Positions 28,257 to 36,364 of a stretch of DNA of 64,000 nucleotides are shown here, piece after piece (the stretch's first letter is position 1; each line of letters begins with the position of its first letter). The position numbers were made by a program, and so were the translations under genes. Below the pieces are notes generated by a model. The model was not told the DNA's origin and made no database searches. It was given only the letters and a program-made list of their open reading frames with translations. The stretch is from contig NZ_JAFBDU010000001.1 of assembly GCF_016908395.1 (NCBI RefSeq), positions 1,364,001 through 1,428,000 of the forward strand, in the 5' to 3' direction. This DNA is from Metabacillus crassostreae (GTDB taxonomy: Bacteria > Bacillota > Bacilli > Bacillales > Bacillaceae).

Positions 28257-29176
28257 TTTACTTCCCCCTCTTTCTCTATTTTAATTTGAGGTAATAGTTC
28301 CTCTACTTTTTCCTTTGTGCACAACTCTAAAGAAAATGCTGTTGCACTACCTGAGGCAACACCAATCCTAAATGCATCTTCTATTGGATGATTTTTAGAT
28401 ATAGCACTTAAAAATCCTCCAACAACTGAGTCACCTGCTCCAACAGAATTCAACACTTTACCTTTCGGAACATTCGCAATATAACTACTATTTCCTGTTA
28501 TAAGTAATGCTCCTTTTTCAGCTAATGAAACGATAACATTTTCAACACCTTGATTAACTAGTTGTCTACCATAATATAAGGCTTCATGAATTGAAGAAAT
28601 CTCTGTTTCGAACAATTCTCCTAGTTCATGGTGGTTTGGTTTAATTAAGAAAGGCTTTTCAGAAATAATTTCTTTTAAAGCATCACCAGAGACATCTGCA
28701 ACGACCTTTATTTCTTTATCTCTACAAATCGAAATAATTTCATTGTAAATAGTCGATGATAGTGTTCCAGGTATACTTCCAGCAAGAACGACAATATCTT
28801 GTTTTTCCATCTTTTGAAAAGCTTTAAAAAATTCCTCTACTTCTGAATCCGCTATACTAGGTCCAAGTCCGTTTATTTCTGTTTCCACATTTGTTTTTAA
28901 CTTTATATTGATACGTGTATCACCTTTAACAGTAATAAAACTAGTATCAATGTTTTCCTTTTTTAAGAAATCCTTTACATAATCACCTGTAAATCCTCCG
29001 ATAAATCCTAGTGCGCTAGATTCAACACCCAACCGCTTCAATACACGTGATACATTAATTCCCTTTCCTCCTGGAAACTTAGAATCTGAAGCTGTACGAT
29101 TTAATGCTCCTAATTCAAAATTTGCAACCTCAGTAATATAATCTACTGACGGATTTAAAGTTACGGTATATATCAT
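28253..29176 (-). CDS. fruK: 1-phosphofructokinase
   Basis: A 307-residue PfkB-family sugar kinase converting fructose 1-phosphate to fructose 1,6-bisphosphate. PfkB signature 1 is FPGGKGINVSRVLKRLG (about residues 34-50) and signature 2 contains the catalytic Asp in NSVGAGDSVVGGF (about 245). It is the first intact gene of the operon. It starts directly after the ruined fruR: ATG at 29176, with an AAAGGTCG-type site inside the fruR remnant. Product feeds glycolysis. Confidence 0.95.
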   Translation of the reverse strand: MIYTVTLNPSVDYITEVANFELGALNRTASDSKFPGGKGINVSRVLKRLGVESSALGFIGGFTGDYVKDFLKKENIDTSFITVKGDTRINIKLKTNVETEINGLGPSIADSEVEEFFKAFQKMEKQDIVVLAGSIPGTLSSTIYNEIISICRDKEIKVVADVSGDALKEIISEKPFLIKPNHHELGELFETEISSIHEALYYGRQLVNQGVENVIVSLAEKGALLITGNSSYIANVPKGKVLNSVGAGDSVVGGFLSAISKNHPIEDAFRIGVASGSATAFSLELCTKEKVEELLPQIKIEKEGEVK

Positions 29177-29599
29177 GTCTTCACGACCTTTATAACTGTA
29201 TTTTTGATCAACATCCTCAGTTTCATTGTTATAATTCTTGCGTCTGAGAGATTAGCAAAATTTAAGAATGAAATCTCATCACATTTTGAATGATCTGCTA
29301 AACATATATTTCTTTTAATAACGTAAATATTGATATTTTAATTTCAGTATTTAGTAATTAATTTATTATACTGATAGTTTTTGATTGAATTTTCACTTAC
29401 ATATGGTTCTGCTAATTTCTTTTTAATAGGTCAGCAATACCATGATTTCTTTTTTATTATTTCTCCCATTTTCTAATTTAGTTGAATATCTTATAATCGA
29501 CGCTTCAAAGGTATTTGTTGGTTCTACACGCTTTTGAATGTAAATAAATTTGCTCTTAAATGATCCAAAAATCAGGAAATGACGCTCAGATATTAACAT
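29177..29599 (-). pseudogene. fruR: fruR remnant (DeoR-family repressor), internally deleted and frameshifted
   Basis: Reading back from an ATG at 29597-29599 (with GGTGG upstream), the N-terminus is MLISERHFLIFG, then IQKRVEPTNTFEASIIRYST and KLENGR. That matches the winged-helix start of FruR/DeoR proteins (ML..ERH..I, then IQELV..TN.SE.TIRRDL..LE..G). A frameshift follows; in the shifted frame the conserved end of the wing is seen as KRNHGIADLL. Further down (about 29335-29200) the C-terminal DeoR motif survives as KRNICLADHSKCDEISFLNF, then ANLSDARIIT. Roughly 150 central residues are missing. FruR should be near 250 residues, so no functional repressor can be made. Confidence 0.8.
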
Positions 29600-29621
29600 A
29601 AAATGAACACCACCTAATATT

Positions 29622-29635
29622 TGTAAGCGAATTCA
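29622..29635. promoter_or_regulatory. cre (CcpA) site of the fru operon
   Basis: TGTAAGCGAATTCA (reverse complement TGAATTCGCTTACA) matches 13 of 14 cre positions and differs from the cstA cre site by one base. It lies between the relic fruR start and the likely promoter. Confidence 0.65.
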
Positions 29636-29689
29636 TTATCTTTACATTTTCATTATATAATCATATTCAGTCAAAATCAATTACTTTTT

Positions 29690-29760
29690 ATCATTTTCTA
29701 TCATAATATTTCATCATAATTCTTTTACTCTTTCAAAAACATTCATTTTTATCATTTTTC
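29690..29760 (-). promoter_or_regulatory. Cluster of ATCAT-type repeats, possible old FruR operators
   Basis: ATCATTTT or ATCATAAT occurs at 29690, 29700, 29713 and 29751 (AAAATGAT on the minus strand). Short A/T-rich direct repeats like these are usual at DeoR-family operators. With fruR destroyed they would be unused unless another regulator binds. The DNA from 29761 to 30089 shows a hairpin (TGTAGAAA...TTTCTACA, about 29919-29953) but no gene. Confidence 0.35.
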
Positions 29761-30089
29761 ACCTCATTTCGTCTTTGTAACTATCCATATATCAATTAGT
29801 GTTGATACAGTAAGTAATACCTTTAGGATGTTAATCATAAATTTTCATTAACCTTTCTCTAAAAGCAATCATTTTCGATCATATATCATCCATACCTTTT
29901 GAACTTAAAAAAACCCTATTGTAGAAAAACTACTTTTTGAAATAGTTTCTACATTGAGGATAATCTTCATTCATATCTAATTATTAAATTGAAAGGAGAT
30001 GAGCAGTCTTTTTAGATCTTTTAACACTCCATTTTTGCTTAAATAATCAAGTAAAGAGAACTAGTGACCTTTTTAAAATTTTTGTGTTT

Positions 30090-30776
30090 CTATATATTTC
30101 CTTGAAATAGTCCATTAATTGCAGCAACAATAAGGGTAATAATGAAGAAAATAACCATAATTGTGTATGCTACAGGTTTTGAAATATTAGCAACCTTTAC
30201 TAAACCTATGCCTAAGAGAATATAATACCAAATACTAAACACTTCAATAACACCTAGCATTCCACCCAAAACCCCATTTGCACGAATAAAGCCATTTAAG
30301 CTTGTCAGATAAACAGCTGGATTTCCATCAATCATCATGATAAAAAACTGATTTATTACTTGACCAATCATGCTTATGAAACTTACATAAATTATTAATG
30401 AAAACAGTTGTTTATATCCGACTTCTGCTTTAATCATTCTTGATATTCCAAGTAAAATTAAAGCAAATATTGCATAGCTAATAGGCGCTCCTAATAATCC
30501 ACCAAGAGTGGCAAGCACTAGGTTAATTGCTTTCATTACTGATATTTCATCATCTGTCAATTCAAGACCATACACAGCACCATATTCAATATCAATATTC
30601 AAGGTAACAAAAATCGCCACACACATTGAAACTATGGATAATAATATTAATGGCAGCCATATTACTGGTCCTGCTTTAATTCTTTCAAACTGTTCTCTTG
30701 GACTAAAGATCATCCCATATAATGTTGGTTTTTTTATTCGAATTGTTTCTCGCCCTATGATTGTCTCATTTTGCAT
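30090..30776 (-). CDS. yknW: YknW-like Yip1-family membrane protein
   Basis: A 228-residue protein with a cytoplasmic N-terminus (KKPTLYGMIFSPREQFERIK, cut to 20 residues) and five hydrophobic helices, the layout of the Yip1 domain. The N-terminal TLYGMI.SP.EQFERI pattern and the place between yknUV and fruR match B. subtilis YknW, which works with the YknXYZ ABC transporter to protect against the SDP toxin. No yknXYZ genes are in this window. Start ATG at 30776 has GGAGGG upstream; an in-frame ATG at 30803 lies before that site and is rejected. Confidence 0.75.
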   Translation of the reverse strand: MQNETIIGRETIRIKKPTLYGMIFSPREQFERIKAGPVIWLPLILLSIVSMCVAIFVTLNIDIEYGAVYGLELTDDEISVMKAINLVLATLGGLLGAPISYAIFALILLGISRMIKAEVGYKQLFSLIIYVSFISMIGQVINQFFIMMIDGNPAVYLTSLNGFIRANGVLGGMLGVIEVFSIWYYILLGIGLVKVANISKPVAYTIMVIFFIITLIVAAINGLFQGNI

Positions 30777-31046
30777 GAAAAAACACCCTCCAATAATTGT
30801 CATTAATTACTATTACGAAAGATGCTTTAAATAGTTTCATAAGTTAGTAATAAACCTCAACTATTAATATGATTCTCATATATATTAACAAAGCTTAAAG
30901 CTAGCAATAAGAAAGTGGTTATTTTTGTTAAAGTATTTAAAGCGAAGACAAACTTTATTTGTAAAAACACACCATTATCCACGAAAATAAACAGATAATT
31001 TTTACATATATTAATTACTACACCACTATAGGTCAACTATATAAGC

Positions 31047-31088
31047 ATAAAAAAGAAAGACTGATATTTCATTCACAGTCTTTCTTTT
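31047..31088 (-). terminator. Terminator downstream of the malic enzyme gene
   Basis: AAAGAAAGACTG pairs with CAGTCTTTCTTT with a 12-nt loop; an A-run on the left becomes the T-tract on the minus strand. It lies about 100 bases after the malic enzyme stop. Confidence 0.8.
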
Positions 31089-31185
31089 CATTAACCTACT
31101 ACCTGTATGTTGTGTTCTGCCTTAATGACTTTTGACATAATAGATTTACTAATACCCTTTATAAAGTATCCTGATAAGTGAGTGA

Positions 31186-32628
31186 CTAAAAAGTCTCTAC
31201 TAACCTGTTTTCTTCTTTAAATAAATCTTTACGAGCTACACCGGATTCATATGCAGCCTTTACTACTGCCTCACGAACCTTCTCAACCACTTTTTGATTA
31301 AAAACACTTGGGACAATATATGTTTCACTTAGTTCATCATCTGAAACAACTTCAGCAATTGCTTTTGCAGTAGCAATTTTCATCTCTTCATTAATTTCTG
31401 AAGCACGGCAATCTAGTGCACCTCTAAAAATTCCTGGAAAGCAAAGAACATTGTTTATTTGATTTGGAAAATCTGATCTTCCAGTTGCCATAACCTTTAC
31501 ATATGGCTCTGCTAATTCCGGGTCTATTTCAGGAACTGGATTCGCTAATGCAAAGACAATTGGATCAGATGCCATTGATTTCAAGTGTTCAACTTTTAGT
31601 ACACCTGGTGCTGAAACCCCAATAAATACATCTGCACCATCTATCACGTCAGTTAATGAACCACTTATATTTTCTGGATTCGTTATTTTAGCAAATTCTG
31701 TCCAATTTTTATTTTCGTATATCGCAGCCCTATGAATAGCTCCTTCGCGATCAACTCCAATAATATTCGTCACTCCAGCAGCTATCAGCATTTTAGCACA
31801 AGCAGTTCCAGCAGCACCAACACCATTTAAAACAAGCTTAATAGATTCTATTTTTTTACCAGTTAGCTTTAAGGCATTGTATAGCCCAGCTAGCAGAACA
31901 ACTGCTGTTCCGTGTTGGTCATCGTGAAATACTGGTATATCTAGTTCAGCTTTTAGTCTCTCTTCAATCTCAAAGCAACGAGGAGAAGAAATATCCTCCA
32001 AATTAATTCCTCCAAAAGCAGGTGAAATTGATTTTACAATAGAGATAATTTCCTCAGGATCTTTTGTATCTAGACATATTGGAAAAGCGTCTACGTCCGC
32101 CATTTGCTTAAAAAGCATAGCTTTCCCTTCCATTACTGGCATAGCTGCGAGTGGTCCAATATCTCCTAATCCTAAGACTGCCGTACCGTCTGAGACAACA
32201 GCTACCGTATTTCTTTTAATTGTCAAAGAGTGTGCTTTAAGTGGTTCTTCTGCAATAGCATGACAAACCTGTGCTACTCCAGGAGTATATACTCTTGAGA
32301 GATCGTCTCGATTCTTTATAGGGTTTTTAGGTGTCACTTCAATCTTTCCACCTAAATGCAAAAGGAATGTCCGATCTGAAACTGAAATGACTTTTACACC
32401 CTTCAACTGACCAATAAAATCCATTACAGCTTGTCCATGTTGTTGATTTTTCACAGTTATCGTTATATCACGTACTGTTTGAGATTTGCTTGTAGAGATA
32501 ACATCAATACCAACTATATCTCCTCCTTCTTCTCCAATGACTTTCGCAATTTCACTAAAGGTGATAAGCGTCTTCTGAAAGTGAAGCCGTATAATGATAT
32601 TCATGCTTGCATTACCTAATTGAGACAT
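31186..32628 (-). CDS. NAD(P)-dependent malic enzyme with N-terminal ACT domain
   Basis: A 480-residue enzyme that oxidatively decarboxylates malate to pyruvate. The N-terminal ~80 residues form an ACT-type ligand-binding domain (IIIRLHFQKTLITFSEIAKV, in part), followed by the malic N domain (RDDLSRVYTPGVAQVCHAIA in part; DGTAVLGLGDIG) and the NAD-binding domain (VLNGVGAAGTACAKML). The catalytic and metal residues lie in VFHDDQHGTAVV. ACT domains usually sense amino acids, so allosteric control is likely. A weak cre-like site lies upstream. Distinct from the shorter B. subtilis YtsJ. Monocistronic or co-transcribed with the upstream AbrB-family gene (160-base gap). Confidence 0.9.
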   Translation of the reverse strand: MSQLGNASMNIIIRLHFQKTLITFSEIAKVIGEEGGDIVGIDVISTSKSQTVRDITITVKNQQHGQAVMDFIGQLKGVKVISVSDRTFLLHLGGKIEVTPKNPIKNRDDLSRVYTPGVAQVCHAIAEEPLKAHSLTIKRNTVAVVSDGTAVLGLGDIGPLAAMPVMEGKAMLFKQMADVDAFPICLDTKDPEEIISIVKSISPAFGGINLEDISSPRCFEIEERLKAELDIPVFHDDQHGTAVVLLAGLYNALKLTGKKIESIKLVLNGVGAAGTACAKMLIAAGVTNIIGVDREGAIHRAAIYENKNWTEFAKITNPENISGSLTDVIDGADVFIGVSAPGVLKVEHLKSMASDPIVFALANPVPEIDPELAEPYVKVMATGRSDFPNQINNVLCFPGIFRGALDCRASEINEEMKIATAKAIAEVVSDDELSETYIVPSVFNQKVVEKVREAVVKAAYESGVARKDLFKEENRLVETF

Positions 32629-32672
32629 TTGTTACCTCCAAATCTTAAATCATAAAGGGGATATTAGAACAT

Positions 32673-32686
32673 TGGAAGCGTTTTAA
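32673..32686. promoter_or_regulatory. Possible cre site before the malic enzyme gene
   Basis: TGGAAGCGTTTTAA matches 12 of 14 cre positions. It lies 45 bases upstream of the start codon. Confidence 0.35.
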
Positions 32687-32789
32687 CATCCTAATCTCAT
32701 CTTAATATGTTACTTCTAATCTGTAATCGTTTTCTCATTATTCTTCTTTTAATTTTTATTGTGTATTTTATTCATTTTGTTCACATGAA

Positions 32790-33875
32790 TTAGCTTAGTT
32801 TAACTATCTTTTCCTCTTTGTTCTCGCCAAATACCTTTCTTAAAAATAGTGGAATGATAAAGAGAATAAAGAATACACGAAATAACTGAAAAGCAGCCAC
32901 CAAGGATAGATCCGCATTTACTATTTGAGCAGTGACTCCCATTTCTGGTAGGCCACCTGGTGCGATACATAGAAATGCGGTAGCCATAGATATTTGAAAA
33001 ATACTGTGTAATCCATAAGCTAATAATAAAGAAAATCCCACCACTAAAAATGATGATAAAAGCGTAATTGGTAAGAGCATCCTCCAATTATTCAGTTTAT
33101 TAGTTTTCATACCAAGACCTAAATAAATTCCTAGACAGAGCTGAGCAATAATTGTAAAGAAATTTGGTACATGTAAGGGCTCAAAACCACTTAAGCTTAA
33201 TAAAGCTGATGAAAGGAGAGGACCAATAATCCATGGTGTCGGACAATGTAAACGTACAGCCAATTTTGTAAAAAGAAAAACGACAACAAAAAAAATAAAA
33301 AGTTGGAAGTATCCACTTTCACTTACTTGGGATTGCTGCACTACAAAATCCCCTTCTATATTAGAAGCAACTAACGTATTAATTGTTAAAATTGGAACGA
33401 TAAAGATAACCGTCAACATTCTAACGGTTTGCATAAATGTCACAATTGTAGGCTCTGCTTCACTAATTTCTTCACTTAACACAACCATTTGTGATAAGCC
33501 GCCCGGTGTTGTTCCCATTACTGCACTTGGTAGTCCAATTCCGACTATTTTTGAAATAATGATTGCTATTACAAATCCAAATAACACCATTGAAATCGTG
33601 CTAATTAGCATTGATGGAAATTGATGTAGAATTTGTTGGGCACTTTCATTTGTAAATGACAATCCCATACTATACCCTAAAATCAGTTGTCCTGTATTCC
33701 TAAAACCTATAGGCCAATGTAGACTTCTTTTCGTAAGTAACCTCCATATCAATACAAAAGTTAAAGGTCCTAACATCCAAGCTAATGGCAAATGAAGGAA
33801 TTTGAAAATAAATCCTCCCACTATTCCCAGGATCACCGCTTCTATAATAGGAACTAAACTTATTTTTCTCTCCAA
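32790..33875 (-). CDS. AbrB-family (COG3180) membrane protein, paralogue
   Basis: A 361-residue polytopic membrane protein of the same family as the gene at 1053-2153, with the duplicated motif as TTPGGLSQM and IAPGGLPEM and the same LPLAWMLGPL segment near the N-terminus. Function of the family is unproven; a transport role is inferred from topology. The TTG start at 33875 has AGGGGG nine bases upstream. It lies upstream of the malic enzyme gene in the same direction, so organic-acid transport is one possibility but only by association. Confidence 0.84.
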   Translation of the reverse strand: MERKISLVPIIEAVILGIVGGFIFKFLHLPLAWMLGPLTFVLIWRLLTKRSLHWPIGFRNTGQLILGYSMGLSFTNESAQQILHQFPSMLISTISMVLFGFVIAIIISKIVGIGLPSAVMGTTPGGLSQMVVLSEEISEAEPTIVTFMQTVRMLTVIFIVPILTINTLVASNIEGDFVVQQSQVSESGYFQLFIFFVVVFLFTKLAVRLHCPTPWIIGPLLSSALLSLSGFEPLHVPNFFTIIAQLCLGIYLGLGMKTNKLNNWRMLLPITLLSSFLVVGFSLLLAYGLHSIFQISMATAFLCIAPGGLPEMGVTAQIVNADLSLVAAFQLFRVFFILFIIPLFLRKVFGENKEEKIVKLS

Positions 33876-33996
33876 ATATAGTTCCCCCTCACCTATTACT
33901 ATTAATTACATAAAAAAACTGACCCTATAATTTCCTTCTCACTAATTACTGGCTGTGAGAAAAGATATTACAACATTAGGTCAGAATATTAACTAT

Positions 33997-34155
33997 TTAT
34001 TGGATAACTGCTTCAACTAGCTGATCATTAAAATAAACTACATGCGAAAGAATTTTGCGACCTCTCATGTTTTCTATAGATTTCTTCGCTTCAAGCTCAT
34101 CTTCATACTCAAACATTTTAATTGTTTCATTAGCAAAAACAGTTATTACCCACAT
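33997..34155 (-). CDS. Small conserved-looking protein, 52 residues, unknown
   Basis: MWVITVFANETIKMFEYEDE begins a 52-residue soluble, acidic-then-basic protein. ATG at 34153-34155 has GGGAG nine bases upstream, and the frame uses codons typical of the neighbouring genes. The pattern beta strand, helix (ELEAKKSIEN), strand (KILSHVVYF) looks like a small alpha/beta fold. I do not recognise a family. It lies between the AbrB-family gene and yknV on the same strand. Confidence 0.6.
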   Translation of the reverse strand: MWVITVFANETIKMFEYEDELEAKKSIENMRGRKILSHVVYFNDQLVEAVIQ

Positions 34156-34504
34156 TTTACATAGCTCCCACAGTTTACTTTTAGTTTGTTAAACTTTAAT
34201 GTTGTTTCCTCTCCAGAACCTATTATCCTTTTTCTCCCCCTATTCACAAACATATCTTTAAATGAAATCTGTGCATCATCATTTTATTAAGAAGCTGTCA
34301 TGATCTTCTATGAATAGAATAGTATCAGCCCCTGACCAAAGTAAATAAATCAATAAATTATTTTATAATATTTATAAACTATATTTTGTTCATTTTGTTT
34401 ATAGATATAAGCTCCTCGTTTTCACTCTTTGTTTATATACAGAATAGATAAGAAATTATAGATAAAGGATCATTAATGAGGGGATTTGAATTCTCATAAA
34501 TTCA
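34156..34504. other. Intergenic, no gene seen
   Basis: About 350 AT-rich bases between the 52-residue protein gene and the yknV terminator. I found no ORF, repeat or clear operator. Confidence 0.5.
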
Positions 34505-34536
34505 TAAAAAAAAAGAGGTGAAAAATCACCTCTTTT
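34505..34536 (-). terminator. Terminator of the yknUV operon
   Basis: GAGGTGA and TCACCTC pair across a 4-nt A loop, with an A-run on the left (T-run on the minus strand). The hairpin begins three bases after the yknV stop codon. Confidence 0.88.
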
Positions 34537-36356
34537 TATCCGACCTCTAGCATATTAAACTGTGCCTTCACTAATCCATAATAGATACCTTTTCTCTCCA
34601 TCAACTGTTCATGATTTCCTTGCTCCATAATATTTCCATGATCCAATACAATAATATTATCCGCTTCACGAATTGTTGATAATCGATGAGCAATCATAAT
34701 TGCTGTTCTACCGTTTAAAAGTGTTTTTAATGCATGCTGAATTTTAACCTCTGTTTCAGTATCAATACTTGCAGTTGCTTCATCTAGAATAATGATTGTT
34801 GGATTTGCAAGCAATGCCCTTGCGAAAGAAATGAGTTGACGCTCTCCTACAGAAAGGACATTTCCTCTTTCCTCGACTTCTGTAAAGTAACCATTTGATA
34901 AGTTTTGAATAAAATCATTCGCTCCTACTGCTTTCGCTGCATCTATTACTTCTTCATCAGATGCTGTTGGACGACCAAATCTTATATTATCAATAATCGT
35001 TCCTGAGAAAATAAACGTATCTTGTAAAACAACACTAATTTGTGAGCGCAGTGCTTCAAGTGACAAATTCTTAATATTTACATTATCGATTTTCACATTC
35101 CCACCTGTCGCATCATAGAACCGGCTGATTAGGTTAGCGATTGTTGTTTTACCAGATCCAGTATGACCAACTAATGCAACAGTTTGACCAGCTTCAATCG
35201 TTAATGAAATATCATTAAGTGCTTTTCTAGACGAATCATAAGCAAATTCAACATGCTCGAATTCTATTTTACCTTCCATATTAGAAAGTTTAGTAGGATT
35301 TTGTAATTCAGCCACTATTGGCTTTTCATCGATAAACTCAAAGATTCTTTCTGACGATGCCATCCCCATTAATAATTGATTGTAAACCTGACCTAAACGA
35401 GAAATTGGTTCCCAAAACATTCCTAAGTAAAAAGCAAAAGAAACAAAAGTCCCAATTGTTATCGATTCATTAGCTATTAATGTTGCACCATAGGCAATGA
35501 GAATTGCTGTACCAATAGCATTTGTCATTTCAACCATTGGAGTGAACATCGCATTCCGTTTTGTGGCATTTTGCCATGATTGAAAATTCTCAGTATTTAC
35601 GCCTTCAAAGAATTCAATATTTTCCTTTTCTTGAGTAAATGATTGAGTAACACGAATTCCTTGAATCGACTCATTTAAATGTGAATTTAGCTTTGATTGC
35701 TTAAGCCTAACTGTTTGCCATGAACGACGAATTTTTTTTCTTAAACTAGTAGAGATAAAAAACATGATTGGAACAATAACCATAATCGCTAATGTCAGTT
35801 CAGGACTTAATGTAAACAACAAAACAACAACACCAATTAACAAAATAAAATCCATTAAGAGATTAATAACACCACTTGTAAAAAGCTCTTGAAGTGAGTT
35901 AATATCATTCATAATTCTTACTAAAATTGAACCAGCTGAACGTTGATCAAAAAAACGATGTGATAATGATTGAACATGTGTAAACAAATGTCTTCGTATA
36001 TCATAAATGACATTTTGACCAAGCATATTCATCCACCTTATACGAAAGGTATTAGCAATATACGATATTATGTATAAACCTGCAATTGTAACCACTAATA
36101 TTGTTAATAGACTCATATCTTTATTGGCAATTGCATAATCAAGTGTATATTTTCCAATCAAAATTGGTGCAACTAATCTAACTAATGCTGAGATGAGTAC
36201 GGCTATAAATGCTGAAGGAAGTAATGTTCTTGAATATGGTTTTAAGTAACTAAAAAGTCTCCACATTTGCTTCCAGTTAAACGGTTTATCAATGACTGTT
36301 TCTGTTGAATAATGAAATCTTTCCATGATCCTAGTTTTCTTTTCTTTATGTTCCAT
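34536..36356 (-). CDS. yknV: Heterodimeric ABC exporter subunit YknV
   Basis: A 606-residue half-transporter: six membrane helices (about residues 40-330) followed by an ATPase domain. Walker A is GHTGSGKTT, Walker B is IIILDEATASID with the catalytic Glu, but the signature motif is LSVGERQL instead of LSGGQ. Its partner has the reverse combination, which is the hallmark of asymmetric heterodimeric exporters such as BmrCD and TM287/288. Substrate unknown; exporters of this class pump drugs or lipids. It starts nine bases after yknU. Confidence 0.88.
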   Translation of the reverse strand: MEHKEKKTRIMERFHYSTETVIDKPFNWKQMWRLFSYLKPYSRTLLPSAFIAVLISALVRLVAPILIGKYTLDYAIANKDMSLLTILVVTIAGLYIISYIANTFRIRWMNMLGQNVIYDIRRHLFTHVQSLSHRFFDQRSAGSILVRIMNDINSLQELFTSGVINLLMDFILLIGVVVLLFTLSPELTLAIMVIVPIMFFISTSLRKKIRRSWQTVRLKQSKLNSHLNESIQGIRVTQSFTQEKENIEFFEGVNTENFQSWQNATKRNAMFTPMVEMTNAIGTAILIAYGATLIANESITIGTFVSFAFYLGMFWEPISRLGQVYNQLLMGMASSERIFEFIDEKPIVAELQNPTKLSNMEGKIEFEHVEFAYDSSRKALNDISLTIEAGQTVALVGHTGSGKTTIANLISRFYDATGGNVKIDNVNIKNLSLEALRSQISVVLQDTFIFSGTIIDNIRFGRPTASDEEVIDAAKAVGANDFIQNLSNGYFTEVEERGNVLSVGERQLISFARALLANPTIIILDEATASIDTETEVKIQHALKTLLNGRTAIMIAHRLSTIREADNIIVLDHGNIMEQGNHEQLMERKGIYYGLVKAQFNMLEVG

Positions 36357-36364
36357 GCTTTCAC

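Noticed and set aside
30000-30047. 15-codon frame MSSLFRSFNTPFLLK after an AAAGGAG sequence
   Set aside because: The ribosome binding site abuts the ATG without spacing, and nothing in the context supports a leader peptide; strand is opposite to the neighbouring genes.
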